From NCBI GenBank assembly GCA_001462255.1, contig LIUJ01000084.1:1-19260 (forward strand): 19,260 nt of DNA, given 5' to 3'. The notes beneath the pieces were generated by a model. The model worked only from the letters and a program-made list of their open reading frames with translations, searched no databases and had not been told where the DNA came from. Of this stretch, positions 6,337 through 13,251 are shown in pieces (position 1 is the stretch's first letter; each line of letters opens with the position of its first letter). This DNA comes from Fibrobacteria bacterium GUT77. Its GTDB lineage: Bacteria; Fibrobacterota; Chitinivibrionia; Chitinivibrionales; Chitinispirillaceae. The position numbers were made by a program, and so were the translations under genes.

Positions 6337-8694
6337 ATGGCCAATTCAACTATTGACTGTTTTTTATTGACCGCGCACTACCGCGACGCCGGAGCCAAGT
6401 TTGAAATTACGCTCTGGGGGGCGGCCGACTCCGGGGAGCGCGTGCGGATCTTCGTCGACGATTTCAGGCCGATGTTCTTCTGCCTAAGAAACACTCCGAG
6501 CGACGACACCGCCCCGGCGGCGGAGCGGCGGGCGCTGAATATGCGATCGCTAAATATGCGCGACCTCGACTGCCTCTACTTCGACACCCACGCGGCCATG
6601 ACGCAAACCGCCAGATCGCTGCGAGCCAAAAACCACCCCGTCTACGAATCCGACGTCAACCCCCTGCAACGCTACCTCATGGAGCGTATGGTCAGCGCCT
6701 CAATGCGGGTCAGCGGAACACGGGAGCGGGTAGGACGCTTTACCCACTTAAAGAACCCGCGCCTGCGGGGGTGCGAATTCATACCCGATCTTAGGGTCAT
6801 GTCCATATATATTGACACGGATACCAACGGCGACGACGGCGCGATAACGGAAGCGGCCTGCGTCGAAGACGGGACGGTATGCCTGTTCGTGGTCGGCGCT
6901 TCGCCCCCGCTCATTGAGCGGAGTCGAAATGAGCGGAGTCGAAATGAGCGGAGTCGAAATGAGCGGAGTCGAAATGAGCGGAGTCGAAATGAGCGGAGTC
7001 GAAATGAGCGTGCCGACATCCGTTATTGCAAAGACGAGCGCCAACTGATAACCGCTCTAATGAACCACATAACCTCTCGCGACCCCGACGTCCTAACCGG
7101 CTTAGACGTCGCCAAACGCTCACTCCGATCGCTTCAGGAGCGTTGCTTGAAACTCGGCTTGCGCTTTGACGTCGGGCGCGAGGGCGGTAGCCGCGTCTAC
7201 TCCTCCGCCCGCGACTCTTGGCGGCATCGCGGTTACTCCTCGCCAAAGACCGTGTGGAACGCCCACATACCCGGGCGAGTAGTAATGAACCTTACCACCA
7301 TGCTACGAGCCTACAACCGCTCCCCCGACGAATACCGCATCGACGACGTCGGCGCTTTGGCCGTGGCGTCGGAAGCGCTAAAAATATTCGACGAGGCGGA
7401 GATCCTGCCGAACGCGATAGAGCGGTCGCGCCGCACCGGACAGACGCTCGACGGTATCGGTGGGAGCGTGGCCTCCTTCGACCATCTATACCTGCCGCGC
7501 CTACATAGGGCGGGATTCGCGGCCATAGACACCGTCGACATCCGGCCGCCCACAAAACCCTTACCCGGCGGGTACGTATTGGAACCGGCGCCCGGTCTTT
7601 ACGAGAACGTGCTGGTTTTCGACTTCAAGAGCCTTTATCCGTCGATAATAATGACTTTTATGATCGACCCGCTGGGATTCAAAATCGCAGGCGGCAATAG
7701 AATAGCCACGCCTATCGGAACCACATTCTCCAAAGACGTCTCAATCATGCCGGAGATAATCCGCGAACTGATGGACGCGCGGGCTATGGCCGTGCAACTC
7801 AAAAATCCCTACCTATCGCTGGCGATAAAGTTGCTGATGAACAGCTTCGCCGGCGTGCTCGGCTCTACCGGTTGCCGCTTCTTCTCCGAGGAGGTCTCAC
7901 CGTCCATCACCCTAACCGGACAACATATCCTAAAAATCTCCATTGAACACATAGAAAAGACCTACGGTAAAAAAGTCATCTACGGCGACACCGACTCAAT
8001 CTTCGTCAATCTTGGGGCGGGCGAGGAGATTAGCGCCGCGGAACTCGGCAAAAGAATCTCCAAAGAGACAGGGGTATGGTTGCGCGATACGCTAATGGAA
8101 CAATACGGGGCCACATCGGCTTTGGAACTCAAATACGAGGAACACTTCCGCCGCTTCTTCATCCCCCCGCTACGCGGCGGCGACGTAAACCAGGGGACTA
8201 AGAAGCACTACTGCGGGGCGGTAATAAAACCCGACGGGCGGATGGAACTGACCTTCAAAGGAATGGAATCCGCTCGTAGCGACTGGACGGATTTGGCCAA
8301 GGAGTTTCAACACGAATTGTTTATGATGTTCTTCTCAAAAAAACCGCTTGAGGCCTACATAGCCGCAACGGCGGAACGGTTGCAACGCGGCGAGTTCGAC
8401 GGCAAACTAATCTACAGAAAACACGTGAGAAAAGAGTTGGACGCCTACGCGTCAAACATCCCCCCACACGTTCAAGCCGCGAAAATGCTCGACACGCCGG
8501 TACCGATAGTCAAATACTACATAACCAAAAACGGCCCGCAACCCGTAGAAAAACTGTCGGCCCCAATAGACTATCAACACTACGCGGACAGCCAACTGAA
8601 ACCGATAGCCGATTCCATACTTGTATGGATGGGAAGCGACTTTGACCGCGTGGTTTCGGGACAACAGGACCTCTTCTTTCCCCAAAAATTATAA
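6337..8694 (+). CDS. polB: Family B DNA polymerase II with degenerate exonuclease domain
   Basis: The 785-residue protein aligns from end to end, by memory, with E. coli DNA polymerase II (783 residues), a damage-inducible polymerase used in replication restart and lesion bypass. Clear shared blocks are GGSVASFDHLYLPRLHRAG, the NIPPHVQAAK block and the C-terminal QQDLFF, a likely sliding-clamp-binding motif. Polymerase motif A (DFKSLYPSII, D429), motif C (YGDTDS, D551 and D553) and the motif B Lys (K498) are intact. The exonuclease motifs are not: motif I reads Y158-I-D160 instead of D-I-E, motif II has S262 in place of Asp, and the segment with motif III (Y-x3-D) is absent. In motif B the usual Tyr before Gly is A505. 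A loop at residues 194-225 is made of six E-R-S-R-N repeats. The start matches the E. coli N-terminus; no Shine-Dalgarno is visible. The frame is uninterrupted, so it is likely expressed, with no proofreading. Confidence 0.93.
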   Translation: MANSTIDCFLLTAHYRDAGAKFEITLWGAADSGERVRIFVDDFRPMFFCLRNTPSDDTAPAAERRALNMRSLNMRDLDCLYFDTHAAMTQTARSLRAKNHPVYESDVNPLQRYLMERMVSASMRVSGTRERVGRFTHLKNPRLRGCEFIPDLRVMSIYIDTDTNGDDGAITEAACVEDGTVCLFVVGASPPLIERSRNERSRNERSRNERSRNERSRNERSRNERADIRYCKDERQLITALMNHITSRDPDVLTGLDVAKRSLRSLQERCLKLGLRFDVGREGGSRVYSSARDSWRHRGYSSPKTVWNAHIPGRVVMNLTTMLRAYNRSPDEYRIDDVGALAVASEALKIFDEAEILPNAIERSRRTGQTLDGIGGSVASFDHLYLPRLHRAGFAAIDTVDIRPPTKPLPGGYVLEPAPGLYENVLVFDFKSLYPSIIMTFMIDPLGFKIAGGNRIATPIGTTFSKDVSIMPEIIRELMDARAMAVQLKNPYLSLAIKLLMNSFAGVLGSTGCRFFSEEVSPSITLTGQHILKISIEHIEKTYGKKVIYGDTDSIFVNLGAGEEISAAELGKRISKETGVWLRDTLMEQYGATSALELKYEEHFRRFFIPPLRGGDVNQGTKKHYCGAVIKPDGRMELTFKGMESARSDWTDLAKEFQHELFMMFFSKKPLEAYIAATAERLQRGEFDGKLIYRKHVRKELDAYASNIPPHVQAAKMLDTPVPIVKYYITKNGPQPVEKLSAPIDYQHYADSQLKPIADSILVWMGSDFDRVVSGQQDLFFPQKL
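6916..7010 (+). repeat. In-frame tandem repeat, 15-bp unit, six full copies plus 5 bases
   Basis: Six perfect head-to-tail copies of GAGCGGAGTCGAAAT run from 6916 to 7005, followed by a partial GAGCG. The unit is a multiple of three and in register, encoding E-R-S-R-N each time, so copy-number changes would lengthen or shorten the polymerase without a frameshift. The first unit is preceded by bases that form an inverted repeat with it (CCGCTCA at 6907-6913 and TGAGCGG at 6915-6921). The complete identity of the copies points to recent expansion. The unit resembles a short dispersed repeat (TTTCGACTCCGCTCA on the other strand) that I recall from several bacterial genomes; this is recollection, not a search. 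Confidence 0.97.
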
Positions 8695-8701
8695 AATATT
8701 A

Positions 8702-8731
8702 TTGACCTACCGTATGAAATTATGGTATAAT
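8702..8731 (+). promoter_or_regulatory. Sigma70-type promoter of the pilin-like surface gene
   Basis: A TTGACC -35 box (8702-8707) and a perfect TATAAT -10 box (8726-8731) are separated by 18 bases. The predicted transcription start is near 8738, giving a leader of about 105 bases before the ATG at 8843. It lies directly after the polB stop, so the downstream gene can be transcribed independently of polB. This is the best promoter match in the window. Confidence 0.7.
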
Positions 8732-8792
8732 ATATGTATAGCGGATTCATGACTTTGTACTGACCCTATACCGACACAACAATCTCTACGTA

Positions 8793-8837
8793 ACCCGCCG
8801 GGACAAAACCCTCCCGCAGGATACGGAAAGGCCGGGT
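8793..8837 (+). promoter_or_regulatory. Potential leader RNA structure before the pilin-like gene
   Basis: In the leader, ACCCGCC (8793-8799) can pair with GGCCGGGT (8830-8837) with one bulged C, enclosing a second short hairpin GGGA/TCCC (8800-8803 with 8812-8815). The 3' arm ends five bases before the ATG and the G-rich GGAAAGG (8825-8831) that could serve as a weak ribosome binding site partly lies in it, so the fold could mask translation initiation. It matches no riboswitch class that I recognise. Confidence 0.3.
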
Positions 8838-8842
8838 GTTAT

Positions 8843-10834
8843 ATGAATACGGAAACGTCGCCCACCGAAACTCGCCGCAACTGCGGGAAATCAATAACCC
8901 GTCCGCAAACGCTCTTAGCCGGCTCTAACGGAGGAACGCAAAAAAGGAACTACCGAAACGGCTCCGCTATCGTGGGCGTACTCGCGGCGTTGGTGTTCAT
9001 CGGGATCGTGGTGGCGGCCATGCTGAAAAATACGGGGAGCCAGTCGGCGGCAAGTCGGGGGTACGGGTCATCATTTGAAATGAGCGGCACGGCCTCCAAC
9101 GGGATTGTGGCCACGGAGACGTATATGCAAAGCGAAGACCCGGTCATCAGAGCCTTGGCGATTGCCAAATTGCAAGACATCGTCGATTTCAACAACGGGA
9201 AAACGACCGACCCTACCAAGCAACAACCCTTCATATTCGGCAACAACAACCAAAAAAGGGAACTCGCCAAAGGTCGGTATTTTCGTAGCAGGCTCTTGTA
9301 TTTCAACGAAAATACCCTACGCGCGACGTTTGAGGTGGAGAGCGGAAAGAGCGGCAGAGGAAAGAGCATGAAGAAGGCGCGCGCCTTTTATTTGGTGGAA
9401 GTGGGAATGGAGGGAAAACCAAAGTGGTCCGGCCTCAACACGATGATGCTTGGCGCGAATAATGAATACGCCGGCGGTGATATAGTCGTTAAGGGGCACG
9501 CTACCTTTTTGGACAAATACGCTATGGCCAGCACCGGCGCCGGATTTAAATTTTTACCTGACGACAAAACCGGCGAGGGCAGCGTTTTTTTTAATAAAGA
9601 GGTTAAAATTGAGAAAAAAGCGGAATTTCAGGTACCGGTTTTTTTTAACGACAACGCCATTATAAAGAATCACGGTACGCAAACCGTATTTCATAACGGG
9701 GCCGGTTTTAACAAACACATATCAACCGACAACGATGTGTCTACCATAAAAGTCAAAGGCGACGTTTGGGTTAAGGAAGGATTTAGGACGGTTAACTACA
9801 GCAACAACCCCGGCGCCGACGGTCTCACGGGCGCGCAAGGAATAAAGACGTATTTTGAAGGCGTAGACACGGTTCCAAGCAATTTTTTTTACACCGATAA
9901 ATTCCCGCTCTTGAACGCGGACGGATCTTTTAACGGTTCCCCATGTCAAACGGGAGGATACGCGGAGTGGGAATGTCAGCAATTTTCATTTAACTCTACA
10001 ACGTACCCTAATATGAATTACAACGCGGCTACCAATCAAAGCAATTTCAGCACGGCGGATATTTTGGAAGGTTTAAACATGACGGCGGAAGCGGAAATCG
10101 CAAAAAACAATCCCTCCAATTCCGACGCCGTCGCGCAATCGAGGATTCAAGACGAACCCGATCTTAGTCCGACCAACATAACGAACGCCGGAAAACAATT
10201 TTTGACTCTACGCGACTTGGAACCGGATAGAGCCGGTCCCGACGGCAGTATCAGCAATCTTTCCATAACCGACGTTAATAATTGGTATACGAAATTTCCG
10301 GCATCGCAGTACCCGCAGTATTACAGCGAAGGTCATCTTTTGGTTCAAGTGAACGGTAAAATCAATTTTGCCGACCCTACCACAAATACATTTGATAATA
10401 AAATAGCCTTTGTCTTAGAAAACGGCGGTGAAATAAGCGGTAAATATTTCAATAGCAGTATCGGCGAAAACAGTAACGCGAGCACGTTGATTTACGTAGG
10501 TGAGACGGGCAGATTGAACGAGTTCGGAACATATGGGGATTTTCGCGGACTGATATACGTTGACGAAAAGAATAACAACCCGAACCAACAAAATACCTTT
10601 AAGTGGGGCCCGGACAGCCATATTGACGGCGCGGTGCTACTAAAAGGGAAAGGTCGAATAAACTGGATGGAAGGTAAAGCCACCCTTACCAAAAATGACG
10701 AGGTTTTGGCCGGTTACGCCGATTTCATCACACCCAAACCCGGTCAAAACACACAAGGCAAAACCGTGACGCTTGTACCCAACAAAAGCCGCGTGGGCCT
10801 CATCCCGTTAGGCTACTACTACAACCTAAAATAG
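8843..10834 (+). CDS. Large surface protein with PilX/type IV pilin-like N-terminus
   Basis: The 663-residue protein has a 40-residue basic leader, then NGSAIVGVLAALVFIGIVVAAM (residues 39-60), a single hydrophobic helix starting after Gly40, followed by LKNTGSQ. This arrangement resembles PilX-type minor pilins, where a Gly precedes a helix running into an A-M-x-x-T segment; cleavage after Gly40 is a guess, and there is no classical Glu5. The rest is rich in Asn, Gly, Thr and aromatic residues, with alternating short strands (VKGHATFL, VKGDVWVKEG) suggesting a beta-helix or bactofilin-like fold, and looks extracellular. No catalytic motif is seen. It has its own promoter and terminator and no pilus genes beside it. 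Its DNA is visibly richer in A/T runs than the neighbours, suggesting faster evolution or transfer. A plain signal-anchor surface protein is the alternative. Confidence 0.8.
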   Translation: MNTETSPTETRRNCGKSITRPQTLLAGSNGGTQKRNYRNGSAIVGVLAALVFIGIVVAAMLKNTGSQSAASRGYGSSFEMSGTASNGIVATETYMQSEDPVIRALAIAKLQDIVDFNNGKTTDPTKQQPFIFGNNNQKRELAKGRYFRSRLLYFNENTLRATFEVESGKSGRGKSMKKARAFYLVEVGMEGKPKWSGLNTMMLGANNEYAGGDIVVKGHATFLDKYAMASTGAGFKFLPDDKTGEGSVFFNKEVKIEKKAEFQVPVFFNDNAIIKNHGTQTVFHNGAGFNKHISTDNDVSTIKVKGDVWVKEGFRTVNYSNNPGADGLTGAQGIKTYFEGVDTVPSNFFYTDKFPLLNADGSFNGSPCQTGGYAEWECQQFSFNSTTYPNMNYNAATNQSNFSTADILEGLNMTAEAEIAKNNPSNSDAVAQSRIQDEPDLSPTNITNAGKQFLTLRDLEPDRAGPDGSISNLSITDVNNWYTKFPASQYPQYYSEGHLLVQVNGKINFADPTTNTFDNKIAFVLENGGEISGKYFNSSIGENSNASTLIYVGETGRLNEFGTYGDFRGLIYVDEKNNNPNQQNTFKWGPDSHIDGAVLLKGKGRINWMEGKATLTKNDEVLAGYADFITPKPGQNTQGKTVTLVPNKSRVGLIPLGYYYNLK

Positions 10835-10858
10835 TCCCCCTCCTCCCCGCGCCCCGAC

Positions 10859-10890
10859 GGAACGTCACCTCCCGGCTGACGTTCCCTTTT
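10859..10890 (+). terminator. Rho-independent terminator after the pilin-like gene
   Basis: A perfect 9-bp stem, GGAACGTCA (10859-10867) with TGACGTTCC (10877-10885), closes a 9-base loop and is followed by CTTTT. It starts 24 bases after the stop codon. There is no T-run on the opposite strand, so it works for the plus strand only. It closes the transcription unit that begins at the 8702 promoter. Confidence 0.8.
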
Positions 10891-10935
10891 GTCCCGCTTC
10901 GCCGACAATACCGCGCGTTGCCCCCAAATGATTTT

Positions 10936-10965
10936 TTGCGCCCGTTACCGTCCGTAATGTATATT
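10936..10965 (+). promoter_or_regulatory. Candidate promoter of the M50 protease gene
   Basis: A weak -35 TTGCGC (10936-10941) and a -10-like TATATT (10960-10965) are 18 bases apart. The expected transcription start, six or seven bases after the -10, falls on the ATG at 10972. If real, the message would be leaderless or nearly so, which agrees with the absence of a Shine-Dalgarno sequence there. Confidence 0.3.
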
Positions 10966-10971
10966 ATACCG

Positions 10972-11631
10972 ATGATTACCCCCGATTTCATAATCCGCGT
11001 TCCGGCGATCCTCTTGGCGCTTACTCTCCACGAGCTGTCACACGCGGCCGTAGCCTACAAATTGGGCGACCGCACCGCGCGCGACCAGGGACGTCTGACG
11101 CTCAACCCGCTTGCCCATTTGGACCTCCTCGGCACGATAATGCTTCTTACCGGACTGTTCGGGTGGGCCAAACCCGTGCCGGTGAACCCGTACAACCTCG
11201 GCAACCCCAAGCGCGACCTCATGCTTATAAGCGTCGCCGGGCCGCTGTCGAATATCATACAGGCGCTGTGTTGCGGATTCATCATCAGGGCAATCACCGC
11301 TTTCGCGCCAACCGCCGCGGAAGTTTCAACCGTAGGATATCTGCTTACGTTCTTGTCTTGGGCGTTCATGATAAACTGCGGACTCGCCTTCTTCAACCTA
11401 TTGCCGTTCTACCCGTTGGACGGGTCTAAGATACTGGCGTGGTTCCTGCCGGACAAGTACGTCGACGCCTACATGAGGGCGACACGCTACGCCATGCCGG
11501 TGATTTTCGGGCTCGTGATAATCGGGATGTTCACAAAAATCAACATTCTTTCAAAGATTTTGAACCCGGTATTCGGGCCCTTCATGTACCTTATGGAATT
11601 CGCGGCATTCGGGAATGGGTATTCGATGTGA
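10972..11631 (+). CDS. Site-2 protease family (M50) membrane metalloprotease
   Basis: The 219-residue integral membrane protein is predicted to cut substrates within the membrane; its target is unknown. The zinc motif HELSH lies at residues 20-24 in the first membrane helix, and the third ligand is Asp150 in LPFYPLDGSK, the equivalent of the NPDG-type motif. It lacks a PDZ domain, so it belongs with the short YwhC/Rip-like members, not with RseP. An in-frame TTG at 10918 and ATG at 10957 would extend it; the ATG at 10972 is chosen because family members begin just before the HExxH helix. No Shine-Dalgarno is visible at any of the three. Its stop is one base away from the stop of the convergent PHP gene. 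Confidence 0.88.
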   Translation: MITPDFIIRVPAILLALTLHELSHAAVAYKLGDRTARDQGRLTLNPLAHLDLLGTIMLLTGLFGWAKPVPVNPYNLGNPKRDLMLISVAGPLSNIIQALCCGFIIRAITAFAPTAAEVSTVGYLLTFLSWAFMINCGLAFFNLLPFYPLDGSKILAWFLPDKYVDAYMRATRYAMPVIFGLVIIGMFTKINILSKILNPVFGPFMYLMEFAAFGNGYSM

Positions 11632-11632
11632 C

Positions 11633-12466
11633 TTAAACCAATCCCGGAATCTTGATTTCGGGTATAGGTACCCCCTCTCGATAGTATCCAATCGTCCGCC
11701 CGCCGTATCCGGACGCGTGGAAGTCCGAACCCCCGGTGGGTGTGATCCCCAGTGCCGACGCCATCTCCTTGTAGGCGTGTATCTGCTCGTCCGTAGTGTC
11801 GGGAGAATAAACCTCTATCCCCTGCAGGCCGGCTTTTTGCAACGCTATAAGCGTGTCAAATAGCTCCGAGTTCCCTATTGACATCTGACGCGGGTGGGCC
11901 AACGACACAAACGCTCCGGCGTCGCGAAGGAGATTCACCGCCTCCGCCGGTTCCAAACGGAATCTATCGACGTAGGCCAACCCCTCATGCGAAAGGTAGG
12001 CGGAAAAAGCCTCCTGAACGGATTTGACGTAACCGCCCTTGATTAGCGCGTTGGCTATGTGCGGACGGGCTACGACTTCGCCGCCGGCCTCGCTTCGCAA
12101 CTGTTCGTGGCTTATGTTTATCCCAAGCTCCGCGAGCTTTTCCAAAATAAGGGCGTTGCGCCTGTCGCGACTCTCCCGCGTCTTTCGAAGCACCGCCTCC
12201 AACGGCTCGCAACAATCGTCAACGCCTATGCCGAGCAGGTGGCAATTCCCGCCACGCCACTTGGCCGAAAGCTCGATTCCCGACAAGGCCGTTATGCCGC
12301 GGCTACGCCCGTACAGCGTGAAGCGCCGCGCGCCGACCGTAGTGTCATGGTCGCAAAGGGCAATAGCCGACACGCCGTTCCCTATGGCGGCGTCTATCAG
12401 CATCTCCGGGCTCAACTGACCGTCGGACTCATTGGAGTGTACGTGAAAATCGTTGCGCAAACTCAT
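11633..12466 (-). CDS. PHP-domain phosphoesterase (YciV/RNase AM-like)
   Basis: The 277-residue protein is a metal-dependent phosphoesterase of the PHP family; the closest described relatives act as nucleoside-3',5'-bisphosphate phosphatases or 5'-3' exoribonucleases on short RNA. The PHP motifs are complete: H8-V-H10, D39-H40 (CDHDT), E64 in GIELSA, His in ARPHIA, His in SLAHP, and GSDFHA near the C-terminus. The ATG at 12464-12466 overlaps the upstream stop as ATGA and is preceded by a G-rich GGGGTGG; a GTG two codons earlier (12472) is an alternative. The ElyC-like gene is directly upstream and coupled to it. Substrate is inferred from family only. Confidence 0.88.
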   Translation of the reverse strand: MSLRNDFHVHSNESDGQLSPEMLIDAAIGNGVSAIALCDHDTTVGARRFTLYGRSRGITALSGIELSAKWRGGNCHLLGIGVDDCCEPLEAVLRKTRESRDRRNALILEKLAELGINISHEQLRSEAGGEVVARPHIANALIKGGYVKSVQEAFSAYLSHEGLAYVDRFRLEPAEAVNLLRDAGAFVSLAHPRQMSIGNSELFDTLIALQKAGLQGIEVYSPDTTDEQIHAYKEMASALGITPTGGSDFHASGYGGRTIGYYREGVPIPEIKIPGLV

Positions 12467-13251
12467 ATCCACCCCGCCGCTTTATAAACCGCCATCCCCA
12501 AGTACTCGCGTAGAGCGACCGACGACTCAAAGAGCGCCGTGGGATCGGGCAACCATCTAAGTTGCTTGCCGTTGAAAACTTTGTCCGAAAAATAACCGCT
12601 GGGAGCGGGCGTCACGGTGAAGCCGGCCTTTTCAAAAACCGCCACCGCGCGCGGGATATGGTAGGCGCTCGTCACAAGTATGATATCAAGCCCAAACCCG
12701 GCTTCCGTGAGCGCCTCGCGCGTATACACGGCGTTGTCTCTGGTACTCTGCGCCATACTCTCAAATATCACATCGGCGCTATCAACGCCAAAATGTTCGT
12801 TTAGTAGTTCAAACATACCAGCGGCCTCTGAAATTTCCCCTTTTACGCCGGTCGGCACCCCTACAACGCCGCCGGTCAGCACCATCTTAGGCGCCCACCC
12901 CTGCCTCCACACACGCATCGCGCCGAAAGCGCGTTCGGCACTCATGTTCGTCTCAACATATAGGCGCGGCGAAATTTTTCCCCTCGTAAATCCGCCCAAA
13001 AGCACCACGGCCGACGCCGGGCCGTACTCGCGTCGCGGTTCATAGCGCCCCTCAAGTCCACGCATAAGAAAATGCGCGGTAATCGGCAGGCTAAACACGA
13101 GAAGCGCGACAAATCCGCCTACGAAAAACACAGCCGACAGCCTCGCCTTGCGCCAAACAAACCTAAATAGGAACCCGCACGCCCAAAATATAAGCGTCAA
13201 TCCCACCGGATTCAGCAACGTCACAAGCAACTTTGAAAGCGTCACGCGCAT
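12463..13251 (-). CDS. ElyC/SanA/YdcF (DUF218) family envelope protein
   Basis: The 262-residue protein has two N-terminal membrane segments (about residues 10-30 and 38-60) followed by a DUF218 domain. Recognisable parts are SAVVLLGGFTRG, MVLTGGVVG, the Ser/Thr-rich STRDNAVYTREAL and VTSAYHIPRAVAVFEKAGF, which match the ElyC/YcbC branch. E. coli ElyC is linked to envelope integrity and lipid-carrier-dependent peptidoglycan assembly; the biochemical activity is not established. The start overlaps the 3' end of pyrE by ten bases and the stop overlaps the PHP gene start, so the three are translated from one message. Confidence 0.85.
   Translation of the reverse strand: MRVTLSKLLVTLLNPVGLTLIFWACGFLFRFVWRKARLSAVFFVGGFVALLVFSLPITAHFLMRGLEGRYEPRREYGPASAVVLLGGFTRGKISPRLYVETNMSAERAFGAMRVWRQGWAPKMVLTGGVVGVPTGVKGEISEAAGMFELLNEHFGVDSADVIFESMAQSTRDNAVYTREALTEAGFGLDIILVTSAYHIPRAVAVFEKAGFTVTPAPSGYFSDKVFNGKQLRWLPDPTALFESSVALREYLGMAVYKAAGWI

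Noticed and set aside
6916..7010. The repeat array as a CRISPR array
   Set aside because: The units are directly head to tail with no spacers, only 15 bp long, and in frame within an intact polymerase gene.
6672..7246. Minus-strand open frames with S-F-R-L-R or F-D-S-A-H repeats over the polB array
   Set aside because: They are antisense shadows of the 15-bp repeat, without start signals or recognisable domains; the plus-strand frame matches DNA polymerase II throughout.
8738..8842. Cyclic di-GMP-I (GEMM) riboswitch upstream of the pilin-like gene
   Set aside because: A few short pieces look similar, but the conserved core segments and the GNRA-type hairpin arrangement are not found.
10918..10971. 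TTG start at 10918 for the M50 protease
   Set aside because: It adds 18 unconserved residues, has no ribosome binding site, and runs over the candidate promoter; family members start near the HExxH helix.
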